A stretch of 64,000 nucleotides of DNA, from NCBI GenBank assembly GCA_963717195.1, contig CAVQVR010000011.1:202378-266377 (forward strand), written 5' to 3'. Both the position numbers and the translations under genes were made by a program. This stretch comes from JACDAE01 sp963717195. GTDB taxonomy: Bacteria; Chloroflexota; Ktedonobacteria; Ktedonobacterales; Ktedonobacteraceae. Below the pieces are notes generated by a model. It had not been told where the DNA came from. It saw nothing but the letters and a program-made list of their open reading frames with translations, and did no database searches. Below, in pieces: positions 35,537 to 46,021 of this stretch; position 1 is the stretch's first letter; the number at the start of each line of letters is the position of its first letter.

Positions 35537-36580
35537 ATGGCGAAAATTATCCCAACCCTGCGCAAGCAGGATCACCCACTTTCCAAACCAGACTATCAAC
35601 ACCAATTACTCGAAACCCTTCCCTTACGCTCATTTGCAGATGCTGCAAAAAGCGCAGGCCACCAACCACTACGCGCTCAGGGCATCGATGTTTTGCAGAT
35701 GAACGTGGGGAAACGTTGCAACCAGACATGCGCCCACTGCCATGTTGATGCCGGACCCGAACGCAAAGAGGTCATGCCATATGATGTCCTCGAAGCCTGT
35801 CTACAATTCCTGGCTCAGACTTCTATTCCTACTCTTGATATTACCGGGGGTGCACCAGAAATGCACCCCCATTTTCGTGAGATCGTCGAACGTGCAACTT
35901 CTCTCAAACGCCACGTGATCGACCGCTGCAATCTAACCATTACCCTCCTGCCCAACTACTCCTACCTCCCAGAATTCCTGGCAACCCACCAGGTTGAAAT
36001 CATCGCCTCGTTACCATCATATGCCCTCAAACAGACCGATGCCCAGCGCGGTGAAGGAGTCTTCGAGGATTTTATTCAGGCGCTACAGCGCTTCAATGCA
36101 CTTGGCTATGGGAAAGAAGGCAGTGGGCTGGTTCTCAACCTGGTCACGAACCCTGTTGGCGCGTTCTTGCCCGGAAATCAACACTCACTTGAAGCCGATT
36201 GGAAACGTCAACTGAAGAGACGCTACAACATCGACTTCAACCATCTCTATACCATTACCAACATGCCAATCAGTCGCTTCCTGGACTTCCTTTTGCGTAG
36301 CGGCAACTATGAAAGTTACATGGAAAAACTGGTCAATTCCTTCAATCCCGCAACCGTCGATGGACTCATGTGTCGCTACACGCTCTCCGTTGGCTGGGAT
36401 GGGCGGCTCTACGACTGCGATTTTAATCAAATGCTTGAACTGGGCCTCAATCAGCAGTCTCCCCAGAGCATATTCGATATCACCCCAGAGACAGCTGCTG
36501 AACGTATCATCCAGATAGGTCAGCACTGTTTCGGCTGCACCGCTGGTAGCGGCTCCAGTTGTGGAGGTACCACAACATAA
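35537..36580 (+). CDS. arsS: Arsenosugar biosynthesis radical SAM protein ArsS
   Basis: 347 aa. The radical SAM triad is GKRCNQTCAHCHVDAGPER (near residue 60), followed by LDITGGAPEMHPHF. The C-terminal part has conserved CRYTLSVGWDGRLYDCDFNQ and HCFGCTAGSGSSCGG, which probably ligate a second cluster. This family converts dimethylated arsenicals into arsenosugar precursors by adding a 5'-deoxyadenosyl group. Its AhpD-like partner is immediately upstream. No arsM or arsenite pump is visible in the window. The start MAKIIP at 35537 follows AAGGTG. Confidence 0.88.
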   Translation: MAKIIPTLRKQDHPLSKPDYQHQLLETLPLRSFADAAKSAGHQPLRAQGIDVLQMNVGKRCNQTCAHCHVDAGPERKEVMPYDVLEACLQFLAQTSIPTLDITGGAPEMHPHFREIVERATSLKRHVIDRCNLTITLLPNYSYLPEFLATHQVEIIASLPSYALKQTDAQRGEGVFEDFIQALQRFNALGYGKEGSGLVLNLVTNPVGAFLPGNQHSLEADWKRQLKRRYNIDFNHLYTITNMPISRFLDFLLRSGNYESYMEKLVNSFNPATVDGLMCRYTLSVGWDGRLYDCDFNQMLELGLNQQSPQSIFDITPETAAERIIQIGQHCFGCTAGSGSSCGGTTT

Positions 36581-36593
36581 TAGGAATTGATAC

Positions 36594-36609
36594 CTCACAG
36601 CGCTGTGAG
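36594..36609. terminator. 16-bp perfect palindrome between convergent genes
   Basis: CTCACAGCGCTGTGAG is a perfect palindrome 14 bp after the arsS stop and 28 bp from the stop of the opposing gene. No T-run follows, so bidirectional terminator function is only likely by position. Confidence 0.45.
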
Positions 36610-36637
36610 CCATACCAACCTGCTTACCCATTTATAT

Positions 36638-37921
36638 CTAGGCAACCCAGCGCCCAATAGTAAACAGGACCATATTAGCCGCAAGGGTAAGAGGAAAGAA
36701 AATGTAGATATAACGACGACTGGCTGGATTACGCTTCCAGTCGTGTGCCAGAAGCATGATAGAGGGAAAGATGACCATAAGATAGCGTGGAATAGACATA
36801 AGTGGATTGGGGAATCCGACGGTGGTACTGAGAGAGTAGAGGAGCAGAGTCAGCGTGAAGACACTATAATAGAGAGGGAGGCGACGCCAATATTTGATCA
36901 GCAAGAAAATAGGCAACACGGTAAAGCAGAGATCAAGGAGGTTATTGTAGAGAGAGTCTAATGGTACTTTAAAGGTTACAAGATACCACAGCGAAGAGAA
37001 AAGAGCGGCCAGTGGAAGGGCGGGATGGCGACCCCAGGCGATAACATCATGCAGGAAGAGCAATGGATTGCCCCAATTCAGATAGAGGTAGAGCATGTAA
37101 AGAACAACCCCAAGAGGAATGAGCATCAGTGAACAAAGCGCATTGAGCATCACCAATTTGTGCATTCGTAGGTGTTGTGGGAGAGGCCAGAAGCGTTGTA
37201 CAAAGTATGTGAGAATGGCAAAAATAATCACCGCGCCAGTTACGCGAGTTATTGCTGCCAGGCCAGCACACAAACTTGCTAACCACCAATCAATCTTTCC
37301 ACCTCGTTCTAAGAAGACAAATGTGGCCAGGCAGAGGAACAGAAATAGAGATTCTGTATATCCAGACGAAAAGAAGAGTGTATAGGGAAAGAAGGCAAGC
37401 AACCAGACTGCTGTTTTCGCGACGGTGACATCAAAAAGATTTTTGGTCAACCAGTAGAGCAAATGCAGTGAGAAGAAGAAGAAGAGATTAGAGAGCAGAA
37501 TACTTGCTATATAATAAGGCATTTCCCCTGAAAGAACCAGGGCCAATGGACGACCAGCCAGCCAGATCGTAGCAGGCCAGAGGGGGAAAAAAACCGTCAA
37601 GTTAGATTGATGATAGCCGTGAGCTGCTATTTTCACATAAAACAAGTTATCCCAACGCCACCAGCTCAGGAGATAAGCCAGGGCATCAAAAGGATTATTA
37701 TGCTGAAGTACTTCTTGAGAAACAAGGTGAGGGTCAAAAGGGAAACCATGTTTTCCAGCAGCAATAGCGATCACCGGGAGCGTAATTAATATGAGAAAAA
37801 CACGACTAACAATAAAAGCACGTCTGGGTTCATCGTTGACAGATATCGATGCAAGCATAAGTAGTTGAAATCCTTTCATAACATTATAATATTTATAATA
37901 AAAACTATACGTAGTATACAT
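36638..37921 (-). CDS. PIG-V-like mannosyltransferase, integral membrane
   Basis: 427 aa with about ten hydrophobic segments. The motifs WWRWDNLFYVKIAAHGY and FFPLWP match the luminal loop of PIG-V/GT76-like mannosyltransferases, where W.RWD.. carries the likely catalytic acid. FFSSGYTESLFLFL and the C-terminal IPRYLMVIFP also fit. It probably transfers a sugar from a polyprenyl-phosphate donor to a lipid or protein on the outer face. Start is uncertain among the first ATGs (37921 or 37879). Convergent with arsS. Confidence 0.8.
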   Translation of the reverse strand: MYTTYSFYYKYYNVMKGFQLLMLASISVNDEPRRAFIVSRVFLILITLPVIAIAAGKHGFPFDPHLVSQEVLQHNNPFDALAYLLSWWRWDNLFYVKIAAHGYHQSNLTVFFPLWPATIWLAGRPLALVLSGEMPYYIASILLSNLFFFFSLHLLYWLTKNLFDVTVAKTAVWLLAFFPYTLFFSSGYTESLFLFLCLATFVFLERGGKIDWWLASLCAGLAAITRVTGAVIIFAILTYFVQRFWPLPQHLRMHKLVMLNALCSLMLIPLGVVLYMLYLYLNWGNPLLFLHDVIAWGRHPALPLAALFSSLWYLVTFKVPLDSLYNNLLDLCFTVLPIFLLIKYWRRLPLYYSVFTLTLLLYSLSTTVGFPNPLMSIPRYLMVIFPSIMLLAHDWKRNPASRRYIYIFFPLTLAANMVLFTIGRWVA

Positions 37922-38055
37922 TATAACTCATTTTACGATCAGTTTCCATGACTTATGTACTAAGGGTGTCCTTGAAAAGCTCCTGGAGCTTGTCTGCTCT
38001 TTTGGATATTATTATCATAAGGTTATGAAGAACATTCGGGAAAGGAACAGAGACA

Positions 38056-39411
38056 TTGTTTGAAACATTGAAACAAACCCGGAGTATTTGTTCGCTATGC
38101 GGAGAGATAGTACCTGCAACCTATGAAGTGCGTTCAGAGGAACAGGTATTTTTCTCACGCACCTGCCCGACACACGGCACCGTAGATACCGATCTGGGCT
38201 ACCATGCCGCCTTCTATCGACGTTCCTTTGAGATTGAGAAAATCATGATCGCACGTTATGGCGATGGTGGGGATACCGATATTTCGCATGGCCTCTCACC
38301 ATTTCCGCTGCGCAAACCCGCCGGGCTGGCAATTCTGGAAGTCACAGAACGTTGCAATCTGACCTGCCCCATGTGCTACGCCTATTCGAGCCCTTCAGAG
38401 CGTGACTACACATTGGAGGAGATTGAAACACGCCTGGATCAGTTGATCGAGGTTGAGGGGAAAGGGATCTCGCTGCAAATTTCGGGCGGCGAGCCTTCGG
38501 TGCGCAAAGATCTGGAACAGATCGCCACCATGGTGAAACAGAAAGGCTTTGGCCACCTGGAAATGGTCAGCAACGGGATTCGCCTGGCTCGCGAACCCGA
38601 TTTTGCCCAAAAACTGGTCTCGTGGGGATTTACCTCCGTCTACCTCCAATTCGATAGCACACGCCCCGAAGATATTGTCAAACTGCGCGGAGAGGATCTC
38701 TGGGACGTACGCGTCAAAGCAATTGCTGCCCTGGAACGTGTGAAACTACCTTCCACCCTGGCCGTTTCGCTCTATGATGGCCTGAATAGCGATCAGATTC
38801 AGCAGGTAGTACACTTCGCGTGGGAACACCCCGATACGGTCTGCGCTATCGCCTTCCAGGCTGCTACCCCCTTTGGACGCTTCGAGGTCAATGGGAATGA
38901 AGGCGCAACGCCACGCAAATTGCGCATGCCCGAAATTCTTACTCTGATTGAGGAACAGGCTGGCGTCCCTCAGAATCTGTTCTTCCCGGTAGGCGAAGGC
39001 TCTCCTTTGTGCAACACATTTTCACTGCTTAAATACACCCGCGATGGCTACAAGCCCTTTGCTCCCAACTTTACCCTGGAAGAATTTATGAGCGTCATGG
39101 GAGAACGCCCCAACATGACCCTGCGCATGCTAACGCGTGGGCGTTCAGCCGTTCTCCCTCAAATCGTCGCCAATATCGGCGGAACATTTAAACTGATCAA
39201 GACCCTGTGGCCCCATATCGGAACTGACCCGTCCATCTGGACCAATCACAAGACATTGACGCTCTTCGTGAAACCTTTTATGGACGAAAGCGACATCGAT
39301 ATGAGCCGGATCGAACGTTGCTGTTTCCATAATGCTTCGCCGCGTGGTGTAATGTCCTTCTGTGCTCTGAATGCACACATGCGCCCGGCACAACCACACG
39401 CTCAGGAAAGT
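38056..39411 (+). CDS. Radical SAM protein (MJ0619/tetraether-synthase-like), 3' end lost at junction
   Basis: About 452 native residues. The N-terminal zinc or Fe-S pair ICSLCGEIVPA ... CPTHGTVDTD precedes the radical SAM motif VTERCNLTCPMCYAYSS (near residue 99) and ISGGEPSVRKDL. C-terminal CCFHNASPRGVMSFC is also cysteine-containing. The layout matches the MJ0619/Tes group, which modifies lipids or pterins. After MRPAQPHAQESA the frame enters foreign GC-rich DNA and runs to a stop at 39,621 with non-native residues. The true C-terminus is missing, probably by a short length. GGAACAGAG lies upstream of the start. Confidence 0.8.
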
Positions 39412-39735
39412 GCCTTTGTGCCCCCCGTCGCCGAGCCGGTTCGCGGCAGGCACCCGGACGTCGCGGAACACCAGCTCCGCGGTGTCCTGGCTGCGCAGGC
39501 CGATCTTGTCCAACGGGCGCACCTTCTCGAACCCGGGCATGCCGTCCTCGACGACCAGCAGGGAGAGCCCGTCACGACGGCTGGCCCGGTTCGGCGGCTG
39601 ACGTCCGGGCCAGCACGATGACCAGATCGGCCAGCATGCCCCCGGTGATCAGTGTCTTGGCGCCGCTCAGGATGTAGTCGCTGCCGTCGCGCTGGGCGGT
39701 GGCGCGTATCCCGGCCAGGTCCGACCGGCGTCCGG
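39412..39735 (-). pseudogene. Acyl-CoA dehydrogenase fragment, GC-rich, frameshifted
   Basis: Read on the minus strand it encodes SDLAGIRATAQRDG, LSGAKTLITGGMLADLVIVL, then after a frame change near 39,585 LLVVEDGMPGFEKVRPLDKI, GLRSQDTAELVFRDVRVPAA and NRLGDGG. This is the FAD-binding middle of an acyl-CoA dehydrogenase, about 108 residues of roughly 380. Both ends stop abruptly inside conserved domains. Its GC content and codon choice are far higher than on either side and look actinobacterial. It joins the bacterial and fungal parts. Confidence 0.85.
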
Positions 39736-39755
39736 CTTTACCAAGGCTCTGGGCC

Positions 39756-39930
39756 AATGTCTCACCGGCACCTAGAACATTCTGCAAGAATCTGGATCGT
39801 GCTTATACGTCTAAGCATTTCCAAAGGACTCAATGTTCCACTGTATCCGGAACATTCTGCAGGATCTGGACATCCCTTATACTCAATGTCCCACTGTATC
39901 TGGAACATTCCACCACACCTGTGACGGGGA
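39756..39930. repeat. Degenerate short tandem repeats at start of fungal DNA
   Basis: Units begin CAATGTCTCAC (39756), CAATGTTCCACTGTATC (39831) and CAATGTCCCACTGTATC (39884). Each continues GGAACATTC, and the first two also share a following CTGCA.GA.TCTGGA. Spacing is 75 and 53 bp. Weaker AATGTCC matches continue to about 40,060. Confidence 0.6.
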
Positions 39931-42021
39931 ACGTTCTGACATAAAGTGAATTTAAGATCCAAATGTCCAACTCGGATTGGAACAATCACAAGTTTGGAGA
40001 TGTCCCTCGCCATTTTTCAATGTCCCATTTATTCTCGGACAATCAATGCTTGAACAGGCCAATATTCAAGACCCTACTCGTACATTTGGTTGCCTTTCAC
40101 AATTCATGGATGGAGTCCAATGTACCACGTATTATCGAACATTTGATGGTTCTCCTAATAGTAGTATCAAGCTACTCCACATTTTGGTTATTGGGGATTG
40201 AATTACAAACTTAGACGCCTGAACAAGTAAGACCCAATTCCAGTCATCCTCTTCCAAACATAACTTTATTTCCCGGCCTCACTTTCCCAGACGTTCGTCA
40301 GTCCAGAAAATGTAAGTCTATCAGCTCCCATCTGGGCCGTTGCCTCCCCTGAGCTCCAGCAGCCGAGCTTAGATCATGTTCGGCATGATATGAAAGAATA
40401 GTCCGCACACCTGAGCAGTTGGCATACGATACTAGTTTAAACAACCTACCAGGATATCTAGCAATTCACCGCTTCAAACCCCACCATTCTTCTAAGGGTC
40501 TCCGATGTACAAGCTGCAGAAGGATTTCTACCCATCTAGTAAATTCAAAAGACCTCGGAACTCGTGCCGTCGAATGAGGCTTAGTGAGAACAAGCGTCTC
40601 AATCTCACACTCAGGCCAAAGGGTGACTGGCAGAAGCCTAGGTGATTGCAGACGGCGCTAGTCGGAACGGTCGATTATCATTATTTCCAGGAAATTCGAG
40701 ACATTTCCCAACCCTGAATGTCTTGAAAAAGCCTCTTGCGAACCGTCCCTTCCGAGCGGAGGATGTGGATCTCGACCCAAGAAATCGGGAATCTGGATCA
40801 TGGAATCCATTTATAGGAAATGGCAGCCGAGCGATGGTACAGTAGGGTTTCCAGAACAGATCAGGCCGGTACTGTAATATCGCATGGTAGCTTAACCCCC
40901 ACCCGCCACTTAGCGCTGAAGAACCAAAGAGAACGAGACACTCCACTTTGAGAGAACTTGACATGAACACGTGACACATATCAACGCCTGTTGGCAAGGA
41001 GCTCTCCTCAACTGCCGCCAGTGCAGCGGCATAGATGCTTACAAACCTCAATACGAGGGTCCGTCTGCACAGGAAGCATGGTTACATGAGCAGAAAGGGA
41101 GGAGATAGGATCGGAGAAGGCTTGCACAAGATGCTGTCATGGCCGGCATGGGTCTGCGGTACGTTAGCGCGACCGCCGGAAGGGTACCGAGCAAGATGGC
41201 CCCCTATGGCGGACCTGCCTTGGCGCTCGGGGAGGCTGTTAGGCCTTCCCACAGCGTCGGGGGCGGCCACCATGGGCCATTCGAAAACGGCCCCAGGGCA
41301 GCAGTGCAAGAACATTGGCGGAAAGGGCACGCAACCCGTCCAAGCTATCGAAACACCGCGTATTGCAGAGAGGTATCCCCCCATTGGAGTGGGCGAGAGC
41401 GTCCCAGGCGACGGACGAGACGAGACGAGACGTGACGGGACCAAAAGAGGCATTCAGGACGTAGGAGTCTTTGGTCAGACTGGCTGTGTGCGCCGCCGGC
41501 CAGGCAGGATTGACCGAAAGGGCACTGAAAAGCACTGGGCAGGGCAAGAGACTCGTGGCAGAGGCAAAGTGCTTTCTGTATAAAAATTGCATAAGTTAAG
41601 ACATGCGGGCTTTCAAATCATCCTGACTGCCGCTCCGCTGCTGTTGCTACTGCCGCCGCTGCCTCCACGCTCTTTGCCCATCTGGAGACATCCAGAGCCA
41701 GTTCGAGTATTGTTTGTGGTCGTCTCGAGCTAGGAAGCAAGCACGAGTCGCTCGGGAAGCCCAGCACACCAGCGCATTTTTTAACGGCCTCGTCCCGTGC
41801 ATTGGCATTCGATTTTCGAACGGGTCAATGATTTATACATCTACATGTCCCTGCGCTGCGAAAACGAACGAACCCGGACCAGAGGGGTGCTGCGAGCGTC
41901 GAGTTGACTGAAGCAGCTGGCACGGTGCTCCTGCGCGCTGGAGGGCGTCCAGGCAAGCTGAAGGCCGTGGCCGCGCGAGAGAGAGAGCTGCTACCGCAGG
42001 CAGCGTGCGACCAGCGCAAGA
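39931..42021. other. Fungal non-coding region upstream of RAP1
   Basis: No supported gene. The first part is AT-moderate. 41,100-41,580 is GC-richer with open frames on both strands that I take as chance. GAGACGAGACGAGAC (about 41,418-41,432) is a short simple repeat. The last few hundred bases are probably RAP1 promoter and 5' UTR. Confidence 0.4.
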
Positions 42022-43114
42022 ATGTCCAGGACGTCGCAAAGGTAAATTCCTCAGCAAGCCGCGGGAGAGCAAGAGAGAGGTGAAGCCGAAGCTGACGCTT
42101 AAAAACCGCATAGGAGGGACTACCACATCGTTGTTTTAGGCGCCGGTTCGTCACTGCCCTCCTCCTTCAGGAGGTCGTGGTCGAGTTTCACAGCTGACAA
42201 TTTTTGCAATACTAGGCGGCGTGGGCAAGTCATGCCTCACTGGTAAGGGTCACCACCCCTGATGCTCCTTATCTTTATTGACCGTCTGAACAGCACAATT
42301 CGTCCAGAATGTCTGGATCGAAAGCTATGATCCGACGATTGAGGACTCGTACCGCAAGCAAATCGAGGTCGATGTGAGTTCTCTGTCGGGGTGTCGTGTC
42401 TGTGCTGCGGTAACTGACGCACATTGATAGGGGCGTCAATGCATGCTTGAGATGTACGATACTGTACTCCATTGACGAGGCGACATGTGGCTCACAAAAA
42501 GCAGATTAGATACAGCTGGCACTGAACAGTTCAGTGAGTTGAAGAAAAGATGCCAATCACGTGATTTGACACTGACTTTTCACAGCTGCAATGAGGTACC
42601 ATGCTCCACGAATGGTGGCAAAAATGACGTTGGATTACTGATTGTAATCCAGAGAATTGTATATGAAAACAGGGCAAGGCTTCCTGCTCGTCTTTTCAAT
42701 CACCAGCCAGAGCAGTCTTGCCGAACTTGCAGAGCTCAGAGAGCAGATCATCCGCATCAAAGATGACGAGAACGTTCCCATCGTTATCGTTGGCAACAAG
42801 TCAGACCTTGAAGAAGATCGAGTGGTGACGCGGCAGAGAGCCTTCACCGTCTCACAGAGCTGGGGAAATGCTCCCTATTACGAGACATCTGCCCGGCAGC
42901 GGGGTAAGTCTGCCCTTCAAGTCCAGACCAGAGCGCTAATCTCAGTCAAGCAAATGTGGATGAAGTGTTTATAGATCTTTGCCGGCAGATCATTCGCAAG
43001 GACAACACGGCAACGTCGAGTCTCGATGATGAAGTCATGTATCATCGAAAAAAGCAACGGCGACCTCACAGGACACGGCGAAAGAAAAGGGATGGTGGAT
43101 GTACGATATTATGA
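42022..43114 (+). CDS. Rap1/Krev-1 (Rsr1/Bud1-like) Ras-family GTPase, nine exons
   Basis: Exons by eye: 42022-42041, 42114-42145, 42216-42242, 42294-42373, 42431-42453, 42505-42533, 42586-42595, 42653-42903, 42951-43114, giving 211 aa. All introns are GT...AG and the frame is continuous. Motifs: P-loop GAGGVGKS, effector loop YDPTIEDSY, switch II LDTAGTEQFTAMRE, VGNKSDLEEDR, ETSAR and a basic tail ending CTIL, a CAAX box predicting geranylgeranylation. It acts at the plasma membrane in polarity or morphogenesis. Exon 1 is the least certain; exon 7 is only 10 bases, and the 42146 intron starts GTTCGT. Confidence 0.88.
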
Positions 43115-43561
43115 TGACCTGAACAGCCAAGAGCTGTGGATGTCGTAGGCGACTCGCGCAGGGTCGGTCCTGGAGACTTCGAGTGGCTAAATTTCGATTC
43201 ATGTGGTTCATTCAAAACGGTGGCATTTTGTGGACAAAATGGTTTTGCATTTACGGAGCTCCAACATAGACGGGAAAAGTTCACGGTTTATGAACATAGA
43301 GGTGGTCATAGTCAATGCAATTATGATCCGATTTCGATTCATGGATGGTAGCATGGTACAATGATTTCTCCTTTGGCTCTGGGACCCACATCTTACAATT
43401 AAATGGGGGTTCGCCAGAGAAGGCAAGTGTCGCCTTAGCTACTCAGGAACTGCAGCCCGTATGACTTCAATTCGTTGATCTCCATAGACTAAGAGGCATA
43501 GCTCTTCGTGGAACATCCTCTCGATGTCTCCTTATGCACTCCTGCGCCAAATCTACGGATG
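43115..43561. other. Convergent fungal intergenic region
   Basis: 447 bp of 3' UTR-type sequence between RAP1 and the opposing PQ-loop gene. No further feature seen. Confidence 0.4.
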
Positions 43562-44782
43562 TCATCCAACTTCCTCCATCATCAATGCCAGCTCCCACGG
43601 TGCTTCCGTTATGACTTGGTGTCCCCTACTTCCATTGCAACCGCGTTGTCCAACGACGATCTCCTGTTGGAAGGCGAGCCTACTCAAATAATTAGAATAT
43701 GTTTCGTACACGGAAAGAAGTTCAAGTGGTTTCTCCGGCGCGCCTGAACCAACACGAGTGTAGCTTTTTTGAGGTTCGGCAGTTTATCAGAGAGACTCAC
43801 CCGGAATATCAACAGCTTCCAACGAACCGGGACCTTCCTGCTTGGACCGGAACAATGGTAAGTTGACCTCTCGCTCCGCAAAGCGAAACTCAACGTTCTC
43901 ACGCCTGCACTCTTCGGCAATATCGTCGAAAGTCTTGCCCTCGTCCTTTGCCTGAGCACGAATCTTCCTGGTTCTGAACCGCCATATTAGGTGAGAGATG
44001 AATATTCCGCCTTCGATGAAGACACAAAGAATGTACAACACGCCTCCCAAAACATCGAATGTGTTTTGGGCAACTGGGTTCTCAGAGTTAGTCGGGTAAA
44101 ATAGAGCGGGGAGTAAACAACTACCGAGGGCCATTAAGGAGAAAAAAGCTCCCATCCAGTCGATGGTGAGAAATATCTTTCTGTGTCAGTAAAGTCAATA
44201 TTGAGTTATTGAAGGGCATACCCAATTAATCCCGATTACACGACCTCGACGTTTGTATATCTCTATATATGGGGGCAGAAGCCCCGCTACTAGGAGGATA
44301 CTGGCAATGACTCCGATGATGATCATGGGAAAAGAGATCCCACGATCGTATAAAGGCTTTCTTGTCAGTGATCAGTTTCCCGAATATCTGTGGAGAAGAG
44401 CAGCCACCTTAAGAGTCAATATCAAGGCTGCTTCAGCGCCACCCATCACAAGCCAGATGACTATGCCAACTAATGTCGCTTTCCATACCTGCCAATGACT
44501 GACACTTGTAAGCGGACGCGAAGTGACTTGATGGCAAGAGATTACTTGCTCATGATAGATCAATGTTTGACCCCAGCTTATTAGGCAGAATGTACCGAAG
44601 ACTTGTGGTTGGACTTGGATTGGAATGTTGAAGTTCTGAGAGGGTTCAGAGCGATTTCTATATTTGTAGAGGAGATCAAACCTGGCCGATTGCATACACT
44701 CCGAATGGAACAGCACCTGTGAACCGTCAGAGAGAAGTGATAACTGTGTAGAGAACATACAAACTGCCCACAAAAGCATCAT
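43562..44782 (-). CDS. PQ-loop repeat membrane protein, six exons
   Basis: Reconstructed exons in transcript order: 44546-44782, 44408-44488, 44222-44356, 44125-44176, 43801-44073, 43562-43743, about 319 aa. Joining them gives KPLYDRGISFPMIIIG, LLPPYIEIYKRRGRV, then INW joined to IFLTIDWMGAFFSLMAL, and VAQNTFDVLGGVLYILC. These are hydrophobic helices with a PQ-loop-like PPY.E.. turn, as in fungal PQ-loop vacuolar/lysosomal-type transporters. The C-terminal 100 residues are charged and cytosolic. The N-terminal exon is the weak part; more upstream exons or another intron are possible. Introns 44489-44545 and 44074-44124 are multiples of three without stops. Confidence 0.72.
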
Positions 44783-45935
44783 TATTCCTGGAAGACCATC
44801 TGTCTTTTTGGTACGGTAGTTTGTCCATATCCTGGAATATCAGTATGGGACCGGCAGTGAATAGACATGGTGCTCACTGAGGTCCTAGCTGATTTTTGTA
44901 AGCTAGTTCTTGATATATAGGATTTGAACTTACTTGAATGCACCAAAATCTGCTCTTTGGTTAGCAGACATAACACAGGGGAACAAATTTTCATACACTG
45001 TTAATGGTCAGTTTTGTTTACATCTAGGAGGTCCACGAACCTGTTCCAATTGTCCTTCAGGGAGAGTTAGTGGTTTGCTTCTTCTCAGATGGCGATTACT
45101 TACCCAAGAACATTAGCAGCCTACAGAAGTTAGCCTGGTGTTGAAATTGCTGAGTTGAGAGCATATATTGAAGAACGTCATTCATCCAGTTGATACCCCC
45201 ATTTTCGAGCACAACGGCAGACTTTGCTCGGACATCTCAAGCACTTGCAAGCCATGAAGGAACTTCTATATGAGGACCACCCCAAGTGAATGAGCAAACC
45301 AGGAACGCGGTAGTCAGTTCTTAAGGTTTGATTTCATCTTGTCTGCATTCGATAAAAGACGGGGTTTCTCACAACTGGGATGGTCGTCTGTGGGGCCATC
45401 GCAACCTTGCCAAGAATCAAGTGGCGGATATAGGTAGTCCAAGTTCAAGGATAGTGAAAAATGTATGCAAAATCAATATAAATGAACAAAAGAGTACTTC
45501 ACAATGCTGCGCAAGGCAAAATTCAATTCTAATGAAGATTGGATTCAATATCAAAGACGCAAGAAAAAATTGGTTGTAAATTGGTTGTACTATTACCTCA
45601 CTAGCGGGGCCGACGGTCAAGCCGCGGAGGATGTGAGCAACTCGGGGTTGATGAACCTTTTTGGGTAATGAGTGGAACTGAATTTGCCTAGCAGAGTTTG
45701 TTGCGTATAGAAATACTATTTTCTCAAAAACTAGGTTGAAGTAGATGATACTAATCAGAGTCTGGGCGACATTTTGGCATATTTCGCATAATCATCGCCT
45801 ATGTTATTCCCAGAAAAGGGGGGTCACCCCCACACCACACAAAATCCAACACGTGAGAATCTTCGATCGCTTAAGAACTGCACAAAATTCAGTCTCAAGT
45901 GCCGAAGAAAAAAAGTGCAAAAAATTAAAGCTTAG
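44783..45935. other. Fungal intergenic region, AT-rich
   Basis: 1.15 kb. Upstream part of the PQ-loop gene may extend into the first ~200 bp. No other gene recognised; short frames on both strands lack similarity I can recognise. Confidence 0.4.
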
Positions 45936-46021
45936 TGCAACCGCCGTGAATCGAACACGAACCTCCACCTAGCTCACTGATGAGTGGAAGGGTGGAATCC
46001 TAACCATTGGACCACGGAAGC
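45936..46021 (-). tRNA. tRNA-Gly(UCC) with 14-nt intron
   Basis: The 86-nt minus-strand sequence begins GCTTCCGTGGTCCAATGG. It has a D arm GTCC/GGAT, anticodon stem CCACC/GGTGG, loop CTTCCA with anticodon TCC, a 14-base intron after the expected position 37, and T arm TCGTG-TTCGATT-CACGG. The acceptor 3' strand is CGGTTGC, which leaves two adjacent T-T mismatches against GCTTCCG. The intron and absence of encoded CCA fit a eukaryotic nuclear tRNA. The mismatches may mean a decayed copy. Confidence 0.75.

Noticed and set aside
1..39411. Horizontal transfer of the bacterial segment into the fungus
   Set aside because: No introns, no fungal promoters, intact operons and a third-party DNA scrap at the junction; assembly chimera is far more likely.
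39412..39621. C-terminal extension of the radical SAM protein
   Set aside because: The frame runs through antisense acyl-CoA dehydrogenase DNA; the residues are an artefact of the junction.
41035..41592. Open frames of up to 182 aa on both strands
   Set aside because: GC-rich promoter-type DNA with frames on both strands, low-complexity translations and no domain.
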